The notes beneath the pieces were generated by a model. It was given only the letters and a program-made list of their open reading frames with translations. It was not told the DNA's origin and made no database searches. Of a stretch of 64,000 bases of DNA, positions 29,260-37,287 are shown in pieces. Source of the DNA: a bacterium (lineage in GTDB: Bacteria; Armatimonadota; UBA5829); the NCBI GenBank assembly GCA_021371935.1, contig JAJFVF010000006.1, positions 168,208 to 232,207 on the forward strand, written 5' to 3'. Every line of letters starts with the position of its first letter. Position 1 is the first letter of the stretch. A program made the position numbers and the translations under genes.

Positions 29260-30498
29260 ATGGAGACAACTATTACCAAGATTCGAGATATGGTCGCGCA
29301 GGCTATCAGAGAGACTGCGGTGACTGATATACATACCCATCTTTACTCACCAAGCTTTGGAGAAATCCTACTCTGGGGAATTGACGAACTGCTCACCTAT
29401 CACTACCTGGTCGCCGAGACCATGCGCTGGGTGGACGTAACATACGAGAAGTTCTGGGCTATGTCCAAAACCGAACAGGCCGACCTTGTATGGAAAACGC
29501 TGTTTATAGATCACTCGCCGGTCAGCGAGTCCTGCAGAGGTGTTCTCACCACCCTAAATATGCTTGGGCTGGACACTTCATCGCGTGACCTGGCATCATA
29601 TCGCCGGTTCTTTGCCGAAAAGAAAGTCGAAGACTATGTGGACATGGTCTTCAAAATCGCTAACCTGGACAGCGCGATCATGACCAACGATCCGTTCGAT
29701 GACCTGGAAAGACCATCTTGGACCGAAAGCAGGCCGGTCGATCCCAGGTTCAAAGCAGCACTTCGTATAGACGGATTACTCAACGACTGGAGCACCGCCG
29801 CACCTGCACTCAACAACTGGGGATACGAGGTCGAAACAAGCTTCGGAGGCAATACATATTCTGAAGCCAGGCGTTTCCTTGTCGACTGGATCACAAAAAT
29901 TGACGCTACGTATATGGCTGTATCGCTCCCTCCTACATTCGCATTCCCAGAGGAATCATCGAGAGGGCGGCTGATACAAGACTGTGTGCTGCCAGTTGCC
30001 GCAGAGACAGGCAAACCGTTTGCACTAATGCTCGGGGTAAAAAAACTCACTAATCCTGCACTGCGCTTGGCAGGCGACTCAGTCGGCAAAAGCAACATCG
30101 ACGTGATCGAAAATCTGTGCAGCAATCATCCCAACGTCAAATTCCTGGTGACCATGCTCGCCAGAGAAAACCAGCATGAGCTATGCGTGGCCGCACGCAA
30201 GTTCCGCAACCTTCATATATTCGGATGCTGGTGGTTCCTTAACAACCCCAGCCTCATTAACGAGATGACCAGGATGCGCCTTGAACTCCTCGGGCTGAGC
30301 ATAACCCCTCAGCATTCAGATGCGCGTGTGCTGGATCAGCTTATATACAAGTGGGCGCACTCTCGTCATATAATAGAAGATGTTTTGGTCGACAAATACA
30401 TGGACCTCGCCGCAACCGGCTGGCAGGTGACCGAACAGGAAATCAGCCGCGACGTCGCCGACCTCTTCGGCGGCAGTTTCCGGCAGTTTATCAAATAG
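29260..30498 (+). CDS. Glucuronate isomerase-like (UxaC family) protein
   Basis: 412 aa amidohydrolase-superfamily TIM barrel resembling uronate isomerases, which convert glucuronate/galacturonate to keto-uronates. Seen: metal-binding DIHTHLYSP (~21-29), a long helical insert, and the C-terminal HSDARVLDQLIYKWAHSR. It is shorter than typical UxaC (about 470 aa), so it may be a divergent subfamily with another substrate. GGGAG lies 5 nt before the ATG. A LacI-type operator sits in the promoter, suggesting sugar-induced expression. The next gene, a TIM-barrel isomerase, follows after 17 bp. Confidence 0.8.
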   Translation: METTITKIRDMVAQAIRETAVTDIHTHLYSPSFGEILLWGIDELLTYHYLVAETMRWVDVTYEKFWAMSKTEQADLVWKTLFIDHSPVSESCRGVLTTLNMLGLDTSSRDLASYRRFFAEKKVEDYVDMVFKIANLDSAIMTNDPFDDLERPSWTESRPVDPRFKAALRIDGLLNDWSTAAPALNNWGYEVETSFGGNTYSEARRFLVDWITKIDATYMAVSLPPTFAFPEESSRGRLIQDCVLPVAAETGKPFALMLGVKKLTNPALRLAGDSVGKSNIDVIENLCSNHPNVKFLVTMLARENQHELCVAARKFRNLHIFGCWWFLNNPSLINEMTRMRLELLGLSITPQHSDARVLDQLIYKWAHSRHIIEDVLVDKYMDLAATGWQVTEQEISRDVADLFGGSFRQFIK

Positions 30499-30515
30499 AA
30501 ATGGAGAAAGTAGAC

Positions 30516-31454
30516 ATGTGCTGCAACGACGCGATAGGATCAATCTACAAGTATGCGGACGTCGGTCTGATTCACTTCATGGCTTATCCGCAGACGATCA
30601 AGGGCGATGGACCAATCCTTGAAACCCTGCAAAAAATCTGTGAGGACGACTATTTCACACTCGTCGAAATCACATGGATGAAAGACCCCGAGGTTCGCAA
30701 GGCTGCAAAAGCTATGCTCACACAGGCTGGTATGAAGTATGCATTCGGCGGCCAGCCGACACTCATGACCCAGAAGCTCAATCTCAATGACCCCGACGAA
30801 GCCGGACGGAAAAAGGCTGTCGAACAGATCAAAGCCGATATAGACGAGGCATATGAGATGGGCTGCATGGCCACGGCATTTTTGAGCGGTAAGGATCCCG
30901 GCCCTGAAGGCAAAGCCAAAGGCCTTGAACTGCTCTATGAATCAGTAACCGAAATTTGTGAATACGCCAAGGGCAAAGGCAATATGCCCATAGCGCTCGA
31001 AACGTTCGACCAGGTAGAATACGGTAAGAACACCATACTTGGTCCGACGAAGGATTCGGTGGCATTCGCAGAAAAGGTGAGGGCGAAATACTCTAACTTC
31101 GGCCTCATGCTCGACCTGAGCCACATGCCGCTGCTCGGCGAGACAACTAAGGAAATGCTTGAGCCCGCTAAGGACGTGCTGGTCCATATTCATATCGGCA
31201 ACTGCGTGATGAAGGACCCCTCTCACCCTGCATACGGCGATGAGCACCCAAGGTTCGGAATCTGCGGCGGAGAAAACGGCGTGGATGAGCTTGCCGATTT
31301 CATTCAGGGACTATTCAAAATCGGATACTTCAACGACAAGGGCCCCAAGCCTATGAGCTTTGAGGTCAAACCTATTGCAGCATTCGGAGAACCGTCTGAG
31401 ATAGTGATTGCCAACGCTAAGCGTGCACTCAACAAAGCCTGGGCGATGATATAA
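30516..31454 (+). CDS. Sugar phosphate isomerase/epimerase (AP endonuclease 2-type TIM barrel)
   Basis: 312 aa. Metal-binding residues appear in the usual places: ALETFD (Glu), LMLDLSHMP (Asp/His), VLVHIHIGNC (His) and MSFEVKP (Glu), so it should be an active divalent-metal isomerase or epimerase for a ketose or uronate-derived sugar. The ATG at 30516 has GGAGA 9 nt upstream; an in-frame ATG at 30501 has none. It is in an operon with the uronate isomerase-like gene and shares its operator-controlled promoter. A strong hairpin follows at 31525. Confidence 0.85.
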   Translation: MCCNDAIGSIYKYADVGLIHFMAYPQTIKGDGPILETLQKICEDDYFTLVEITWMKDPEVRKAAKAMLTQAGMKYAFGGQPTLMTQKLNLNDPDEAGRKKAVEQIKADIDEAYEMGCMATAFLSGKDPGPEGKAKGLELLYESVTEICEYAKGKGNMPIALETFDQVEYGKNTILGPTKDSVAFAEKVRAKYSNFGLMLDLSHMPLLGETTKEMLEPAKDVLVHIHIGNCVMKDPSHPAYGDEHPRFGICGGENGVDELADFIQGLFKIGYFNDKGPKPMSFEVKPIAAFGEPSEIVIANAKRALNKAWAMI

Positions 31455-31524
31455 AAACAGGAAATAGGTAAGAGGTAACAAGATACCTCCAGGTACCTTA
31501 CAAAATCCCTCTATCTTATAAAAT

Positions 31525-31549
31525 CCCTCCAGGTATCTTACCTGGAGGG
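31525..31549. terminator. Perfect hairpin, probable bidirectional terminator
   Basis: An 11-bp perfect stem, CCCTCCAGGTA and TACCTGGAGGG, closes on a 3-nt TCT loop. AT-rich DNA flanks both sides (TATAAAAT before, ATTATTGTATT after). It lies between convergent genes ending at 31454 (+) and 31559 (-). A partial copy of the stem sequence (CCTCCAGGTAC) occurs just upstream near 31490. Confidence 0.75.
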
Positions 31550-31558
31550 ATTATTGTA

Positions 31559-32104
31559 TTACAACTTGACTGTGAAGAGCTTCATACCCGCGTAGATAGA
31601 AAACCCACTGAAATCATACCCGGCCAACTTGCTGAAATAGTCATATCTTGCCTCAAGATAATAACGGCGGCTGAAAACAAGTCCAAGCGACATATTGGTA
31701 TTGAGGCCAATGTGCTTGTCATCGATGCCGAGAGTATCGTCCTTAAGCTGCCCATAATATGGACCGGCGCGCAACACGACATACGGACGCACGTTGTTAT
31801 CCTCGCCGAATCCACGCTCGTACCCGAACGAAATCGGATACAAACTCACATCAGACGTCCCTCCGTCGAGATTATACTTGCCACCCTCGGATATAAACCG
31901 CCACTTGTTTGTCTTATTCGGCTCAAACGTGGTGAAACTTATCCGCGTCCAAGTGTCGTCAAACTTATCCTTTGTCGCCGAGTCTGTAGGTTTGAATATT
32001 CCTCCACCAATCGCAAAGGTTATCTCCGATTTTTCCGCCAACGCAGGTCCGACTGCGACTAAAAATAGTGTCAGAAGCCCTAATATCCGGCCTGTAATGC
32101 GCAT
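31559..32104 (-). CDS. Outer-membrane beta-barrel protein (OmpW/OmpA-like size)
   Basis: 181 aa with a signal peptide (about 1-23, ending GPALA) and about eight alternating amphipathic strands rich in Tyr/Gly (RPYVVLRAGPYYG, YYLEARYDYF, FSIYAGMKLFTVKL). The last strand ends in a hydrophobic C-terminal residue, as in outer-membrane barrels. This supports a diderm envelope. Function is not known; possibly a small barrel for hydrophobic solutes or a structural protein. Monocistronic. Confidence 0.7.
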   Translation of the reverse strand: MRITGRILGLLTLFLVAVGPALAEKSEITFAIGGGIFKPTDSATKDKFDDTWTRISFTTFEPNKTNKWRFISEGGKYNLDGGTSDVSLYPISFGYERGFGEDNNVRPYVVLRAGPYYGQLKDDTLGIDDKHIGLNTNMSLGLVFSRRYYLEARYDYFSKLAGYDFSGFSIYAGMKLFTVKL

Positions 32105-32328
32105 ATTTCTTCCCCTTTCACACGATCAGCACTATGAGGTCATATTACGATTTGTTCAGCTAGATGTCAATATCACAATAGTCCTTTTTCTCGGTCTTAA
32201 TGATTGGTATTCAAGACTTTGCAGTTGTCTCGTATGTTTACAATTTGACATTGTATATAGCAAGTATTACTATTTCATCATTACAGAGGCCGGCAGAGAC
32301 GGCCCATAACGAGGTTGGAGGGAATTTA

Positions 32329-33063
32329 ATGAATCTAGAGCTTATCAGTTTAGGCAGATGTTTCTCTGATGGTTGGGAGGCTTTCAAGGAATACATAGGC
32401 ATATCAATCGGCGTATTTGTAGTATATACGGCAATAAATATGGCGGCAGGCTATATACCGGTGATAGGGCAGATATGGCAACTGACAGGTGGTTTTGTAT
32501 TGGCGGGAGGCTTTGTTCTATTCTTCTTGAAGGTGCTCAAGTCTGAAAATCCCAGCTTTGGCGATCTTTTCAGTCAGTTCAGTGACTTTGTCAGATGGTT
32601 GGGTGTCGCTTGGCTGCTCATCCTCTATACTCTTATCGCTGCGATAATTAGCGCTATACCCTGCGGATTGTTTGCTCTGATCGGACTTGCGGCCGGCAAA
32701 GAATCATCGCTTTTCCAGATTCTATTAGGCATTGGCGCTTTTATATCAGTCGTAATTTTGTATTGTATAGTTATTCGTTGGGCATATGTATTCTATGCTG
32801 CTGCCGATGAAGGACTGACTGCCAAGGCTGCGATTGTAAGAAGCGAAGAGCTGACTGCCGGGATCAGGCCACAGGTATTTTGGGTGACGCTTGTGGCCGG
32901 TCTTGTTGCTGTAGCAGGAGCAATAGTGTTTGGTGTGGGTGTGTTGTTCACCATACCACTTTCTTATTGCATAATGACTGCACTTTACCTGAATACAAAA
33001 ACCATGAGATCAGGCGATCAACAGATCGAGACCCCCACCGATTCATCGACTCCCACGCTGTAA
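32329..33063 (+). CDS. Polytopic membrane protein of unknown function
   Basis: 244 aa with about five to six TM segments (ISIGVFVVYTAINMAAGYI, GGFVLAGGFVLFFL, WLLILYTLIAAIISAI, LGIGAFISVVILYCIVIRW, VTLVAGLVAVAGAIVFGVG). The shape resembles DUF975/YciC-like or glycerophosphodiester-type membrane domains, but I cannot name a family. The ATG at 32329 has GGAGGG 6 nt upstream; a longer frame to 32200 lacks one. An intrinsic terminator follows. Confidence 0.7.
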   Translation: MNLELISLGRCFSDGWEAFKEYIGISIGVFVVYTAINMAAGYIPVIGQIWQLTGGFVLAGGFVLFFLKVLKSENPSFGDLFSQFSDFVRWLGVAWLLILYTLIAAIISAIPCGLFALIGLAAGKESSLFQILLGIGAFISVVILYCIVIRWAYVFYAAADEGLTAKAAIVRSEELTAGIRPQVFWVTLVAGLVAVAGAIVFGVGVLFTIPLSYCIMTALYLNTKTMRSGDQQIETPTDSSTPTL

Positions 33064-33079
33064 ATAAATACAAACTTCA

Positions 33080-33112
33080 CCCCGGTCAAAAAACTGGCCG
33101 GGGTTATTTTTT
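33080..33112 (+). terminator. Rho-independent terminator
   Basis: A stem CCCCGGTCA/TGGCCGGGG (9 bp including one G-T wobble) with an A-rich loop, followed by TTATTTTTT. It lies 17 bp after the stop codon of the membrane protein gene. Confidence 0.9.
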
Positions 33113-33220
33113 GTTCGCACAAACACAAAATCAAACTCAGCGCTTGCCAACTTGAGAAAAACATGGCATTATGGGATCGGCTAATTGTAAGCCTGTAATT
33201 TATACGGAGAATGAGAGGGC

Positions 33221-34486
33221 ATGAACAAAAGAAATATCAGTGTGATTGCTTTCTCGATTTGCCTGGCGGCGCTGCTTTGCACAATATGCGTTGACGCATA
33301 CTGTGATGAGTTCCGCTTTGCCCAGATCGATGAATATGTAGCCCAAACGCCGGCCGGCGCTGAGAAGTCGCTGGACATTCTTGCCGAATATCTTTCAAAA
33401 CCGGCCTGCAGCGACGTAGAAAAGGCACGTGCGATCTATTCGTGGATCACACACAATATTGACTTCGACCCGGAAACATACACATCCGGCGATTACGGCG
33501 ACCAGAGTCCCGAGAAAATACTCGAGACGCGACTGGCTGTCTGCGGCGGATACGGAAACTTCTTCAATGCCCTGGCAAAAAGAATGGGGCTTGAGTCTGT
33601 TATGATCGAGGGATACTCACGAGGCAAAGGCTACCGGGCAGGTTCCACATTTGATAAATATGACCACGCATGGAATGCGGTCAAGATTGATGGATCGTGG
33701 CGGCTGCTGGACTGTATATGGGGAGCGGGATATGTCGATAACGATAACAAGTTCATCCGCAAACCAAGAGATCATTACTTCCTCACAAATCCACAAGAGT
33801 TCATATACGACCATTTCCCAGAAAATTCGGCATGGCAGCTTCTTGACAAGCCTCTTACAAAGTCCGAATTCGAGCTACTGGTATATATCAGACCGGCTTT
33901 CTTTGGCAACAGGCTCAAGCTCATCAGCCATACACAGGGAGTAATAAATTGCACCGGCACATGTAATGTTGAGCTGGAAACACCGGACGACGTGCTGCTA
34001 AAAGCAGAAGTTGACCGGGGTGATACCAAGGTGCCTGGCGCATCGGTGTTTGTCCAGCGAGATGCAAGCCATGTTGCGGTGAACGCAGTCTTGCCGTCGG
34101 CTGGTGAATATATTCTGCGTCTATACACAAAGCACGCCGATGATCCGGGCAATTATGAATGGGCGGCGGATTACTGCGTGCGAGCCAGCTCACAAGGTAA
34201 CAACAAAACTTTCCCAACCGTATTTGAGACATTCCATCAAAGAAATGCACACCTCTACCAACCAATGTGCGGATCCCTCAAGTCCGGATCAACCGAGATA
34301 TTCAAGATCAGCGCCCCTGAAGCTGTTGCCGTCGCGGTAATCATTGACGGCAAATGGACAAATCTTCAGAAGATTGGAAACGTGTTCGAGGGACAGGCGC
34401 TCATTAGAGGCAATGAAGTTCAGGTCGCAGCAATGTTTCCAGGAAATCGCAAATACCTGGTATTGCTGAAATACACAGTGACATGA
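33221..34486 (+). CDS. Secreted transglutaminase-like (KY-type) cysteine protease-fold protein
   Basis: 421 aa with signal peptide (~1-26). Transglutaminase-like core: Cys in ETRLAVCGGYGNFF, His in YDHAWNAVKI and Asp in WRLLDCIWGAG give the Cys-His-Asp triad; the AVCxGYxxxF and DHAWN motifs are those of transglutaminase/KY domains. The C-terminal ~220 residues resemble paired beta-sandwich domains seen after KY domains. Probably periplasmic and perhaps a peptidase or crosslinking enzyme of the wall. Its stop overlaps the comFC start by 4 nt (ATGA), so the two are coupled. Confidence 0.85.
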   Translation: MNKRNISVIAFSICLAALLCTICVDAYCDEFRFAQIDEYVAQTPAGAEKSLDILAEYLSKPACSDVEKARAIYSWITHNIDFDPETYTSGDYGDQSPEKILETRLAVCGGYGNFFNALAKRMGLESVMIEGYSRGKGYRAGSTFDKYDHAWNAVKIDGSWRLLDCIWGAGYVDNDNKFIRKPRDHYFLTNPQEFIYDHFPENSAWQLLDKPLTKSEFELLVYIRPAFFGNRLKLISHTQGVINCTGTCNVELETPDDVLLKAEVDRGDTKVPGASVFVQRDASHVAVNAVLPSAGEYILRLYTKHADDPGNYEWAADYCVRASSQGNNKTFPTVFETFHQRNAHLYQPMCGSLKSGSTEIFKISAPEAVAVAVIIDGKWTNLQKIGNVFEGQALIRGNEVQVAAMFPGNRKYLVLLKYTVT

Positions 34487-35190
34487 TGACCCTTGCACGC
34501 GATCTTTGGTCCGGTCTGCTTGATCTGGTCTACCCAACATATTGCCTGGCATGCGGCGCTGCAGACGAAAACTATCTATGCGCAAAGTGTGTGGAGATGA
34601 TCGATATCATAGGCGATATGCATTGCTACAAGTGCGCAATTCCCTGCGAAACCTATATATGCTCGGACTGCCTGAGCCGGGAATTTGCGTTTGATTGGGC
34701 ATGCAGCGCCGGTCTATATGAAGGTGCCTTGCGCAAAGCAATCCATGCACTCAAATATGATATGCACATTGCCATAGTCGACCAACTGGCAGAGTTGATG
34801 ATCCGTTGCTACCCCCACAAGGAGCTTAACGGTGATGTCGATATGGTCATACCGATACCCATTCATCGCAACCGGCTGATTGAGCGTGGGTTCAATCAAT
34901 CCGAAGAACTGTGCAGGCTGCTTTGCAAACGTATATACGTGCCGATGGAAACTGACGCGCTCTTCAGAATCAGAAATACACGCCACCAGGTCAGTCTACC
35001 TGAGGATAAACGTATGCTTAACATCAAAGGCGCGTTCGCAGTACGCCAGCCCGATCTGGTGATGGGCAGGCGCGTGCTGCTGGTCGATGATGTATTTACA
35101 ACCGGCAGCACGCTTAACGAAGCCGCAAAAGTCCTTAAAGAATCGGGAGCCGAGTCCGTTTATGTATATACTCTAGCACGGAATTTCTAG
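34483..35190 (+). CDS. comFC: ComF family protein / phosphoribosyltransferase-like
   Basis: 235 aa. N-terminal zinc ribbon with paired cysteines (CLACG, CAKC, CYKC, CSDC), and a C-terminal phosphoribosyltransferase fold with the PRPP loop VLLVDDVFTTGST. ComFC/GntX proteins work in DNA uptake or in nucleotide/carbon use. ATG overlaps the preceding stop. The TAG stop at 35188-35190 is part of the CTAG that begins repeat copy B. No competence operon is nearby, so a DNA-uptake function is unproven. Confidence 0.9.
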   Translation: MMTLARDLWSGLLDLVYPTYCLACGAADENYLCAKCVEMIDIIGDMHCYKCAIPCETYICSDCLSREFAFDWACSAGLYEGALRKAIHALKYDMHIAIVDQLAELMIRCYPHKELNGDVDMVIPIPIHRNRLIERGFNQSEELCRLLCKRIYVPMETDALFRIRNTRHQVSLPEDKRMLNIKGAFAVRQPDLVMGRRVLLVDDVFTTGSTLNEAAKVLKESGAESVYVYTLARNF

Positions 35191-35266
35191 CCCGCATTAT
35201 TCACGAGAAACGTGAATAATGCTCTCAGAGACCCGGATTATGCACTAAGCGCATAATCCGGGCTAG
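35187..35266. repeat. CTAG-bounded double-hairpin element, copy B (MITE-like)
   Basis: 80 nt bounded by CTAG at both ends. It holds two perfect hairpins: ATTATTCACG/CGTGAATAAT (10 bp, 5-nt loop) and CCCGGATTATGC/GCATAATCCGGG (12 bp). The outer ends are an imperfect terminal inverted repeat. The left CTAG supplies the TAG stop of comFC and the right CTAG, read on the other strand, supplies the TAG stop of the GH2 gene. It probably also ends transcription from both sides. Copy A lies at 22559. Confidence 0.9.
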
Positions 35267-37206
35267 CCGCCTTTGAATATCTCGCCAAGGCCGATAGCAG
35301 CAGGCTTCGGGTTGCCGTCAACATCTATTATGGATGTGTTGGCGTTGCATGGATAGCAGTCGTGCCCCATCCATATAATGATTCCCCCACAGCGCGGGAA
35401 CCTGTTTTTGCATGCCTTTGCCACCGACATAAGCGCCTGCTTCTGACGCTCCTGGCTCCATGCCACATACTCCTCGATATTATGCGGCTGACGGCCATGT
35501 TCTGCATTGAATTGATTGGCTTCCAGCCACCAGAGCGAAGTTCTTCTCCACAGAGGGTTTTCGATCGATATGGGCATTGGGTCCAGATTGCCCTGCGATC
35601 TTCGGATGATCTCAACAGAGCTTGTGCCGGGTGCGCCGGTCTCCGACCTGAAGAGGGAATCATCCTTTTCCCACAGCGGGTCCCAGTCCTCGGCAAGTTT
35701 GCCGTCGCATTTCCACGGTCCATGAATATCCCAATGCTCACCTTTACCGAAATTGGCGGGGTCGGCCCACTCATTGGGTCCGCTTGCAGATGTCGGCAGA
35801 ATACGTCTGGTCGGATCCTCCGCCTTCACCACTTCTTTATATCTCTTTATCAGCGGATGGGTGAAATCTACGGGTTTGCTGGTGCCGATATACATCAGCT
35901 CATTGCCGCCGCACCAAAGCAATAGTGAAACATGATGCTGTCTGCGCGCTATATATGATCGTGCAATGACTTCATGATCGTCGATGCTCTTTTCATCCTC
36001 GGGCGGGTAGTTATCGCAGCCTGAAGATGAGAGCGGGAATTCCTGCCACACGAAAATCCCCATCTCATCACATAAGTCATAGAACCACTTTCTTTCGAGA
36101 ATAGCCCCACCCCACACGCGCATTACATTAAAGCCCAGGTCTTTGTAGACTTGCAGGCGTTTGCGATAGTCTTCACAGGTGGTATCGGCAAAGTTGGGAT
36201 GGATCGGTGTCCAGTTGGCTCCCTGCAGGAAGATCGGCTTGCCGTTGACCACGCATATCCATGGATCGGCCTCCGCAGGTGCGCCCTCGCATGGCTGCCA
36301 GGTCACTTCCTTGAACCCGACCCTCCTTGTGACTGCATCCTGCTCCGTTCCATTCTTGTCCAGCAGCTTGACGGCCAGCTCATAAAGAGGCTGATCTCCA
36401 TGCCCGTTAGGCCACCACAGCTTGACAGGCATATCGTCAAGCTCAATGCCATTATCATTAAATTCAACTGCTGATATGCTCTTCTGGCAGACAGCCTTGC
36501 CGCCATCTGAAAGAACAACCTGCACTGAGGCACTGTCGCCGGTCACCTTGCCCTTTATCTTTATCGATTCAAGCGATTTTGCAGAGTCGGCCTGGGTATA
36601 GCACTTCAGTTCGGATATCTCCGCACCATCCACCACTTCCAGGCTGATGCTGTCCCATATGCCTATCTGAACGAGCCTGACGACCCAGTCCCATGTGTAA
36701 TTGAACCGGGCTTTCCACTCGGTCATCTCAGATGTAAAGCCCTGCTGACCGAGCCACCTGGGCGGCAGATCGAATACTATCTGCAGAATATTGTCCGATT
36801 CCTTGACGGCAGGAGTAATGTCGAATACATGTGGGATATAAGTGCCCTCAAACCCGCCTATCTCCTTGCCGTTGAGATAAATCCAACCGGAATAGTCGAG
36901 GCCATCGCATCTCAGGCGGTAGGTCTTGCCGCTTTCGATCATATCATCAGGCAAAACCGCTTTGTATACCCAATGTCTGTTCTCAACCCACTCGCATGCC
37001 CGATAGTTGAGTCCCTCGTTCCAATCGGGTATGATGCCGGCGCCTCTCAGTGCGCCCTGCACTGAGCCTGGTACTTTCGCCGATATAGATCGCACTTCAG
37101 CTTCAGGTGTCGCACCGACCTCCATAGACTTGGTCAGCCACCATACATACGGTGTGTAACCGGAAAGACTCCAGTCCAGCGTTGAAAGATCATAAGTCTT
37201 TTTCAT
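35263..37206 (-). CDS. GH2 family beta-mannosidase-like glycoside hydrolase
   Basis: 647 aa retaining exo-glycosidase, intracellular (no signal). The GH2 sugar-binding domain (~40-190, with FNYTWDWVVR), Ig-like domain (~195-300) and TIM barrel are in the usual order. The acid/base Glu is in LWCGGNE and the nucleophile in FRSETGAPG. WDWVVR and WCGGNE resemble beta-mannosidases more than beta-galactosidases or glucuronidases. GAGGAG precedes the ATG by 4-5 nt. Its final TAG stop comes from repeat copy B. The C-terminal domain of larger beta-mannosidases is short here, so the protein is compact. Confidence 0.88.
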   Translation of the reverse strand: MKKTYDLSTLDWSLSGYTPYVWWLTKSMEVGATPEAEVRSISAKVPGSVQGALRGAGIIPDWNEGLNYRACEWVENRHWVYKAVLPDDMIESGKTYRLRCDGLDYSGWIYLNGKEIGGFEGTYIPHVFDITPAVKESDNILQIVFDLPPRWLGQQGFTSEMTEWKARFNYTWDWVVRLVQIGIWDSISLEVVDGAEISELKCYTQADSAKSLESIKIKGKVTGDSASVQVVLSDGGKAVCQKSISAVEFNDNGIELDDMPVKLWWPNGHGDQPLYELAVKLLDKNGTEQDAVTRRVGFKEVTWQPCEGAPAEADPWICVVNGKPIFLQGANWTPIHPNFADTTCEDYRKRLQVYKDLGFNVMRVWGGAILERKWFYDLCDEMGIFVWQEFPLSSSGCDNYPPEDEKSIDDHEVIARSYIARRQHHVSLLLWCGGNELMYIGTSKPVDFTHPLIKRYKEVVKAEDPTRRILPTSASGPNEWADPANFGKGEHWDIHGPWKCDGKLAEDWDPLWEKDDSLFRSETGAPGTSSVEIIRRSQGNLDPMPISIENPLWRRTSLWWLEANQFNAEHGRQPHNIEEYVAWSQERQKQALMSVAKACKNRFPRCGGIIIWMGHDCYPCNANTSIIDVDGNPKPAAIGLGEIFKGG

Positions 37207-37275
37207 TGCACTCCTCTTGCATACTGCTTTTGCAATGTACTGTTTAATTAATGCGACCCAATCACCTTCACCTGT

Positions 37276-37281
37276 TATAAT
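37276..37281 (+). promoter_or_regulatory. -10 element of a leaderless promoter
   Basis: A perfect TATAAT ends 6 nt before the ATG at 37288. With the usual spacing the transcript would begin at the start codon, so the mRNA is predicted to be leaderless. No Shine-Dalgarno sequence is present and I see no convincing -35 element. Confidence 0.5.
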
Positions 37282-37287
37282 TTATCT

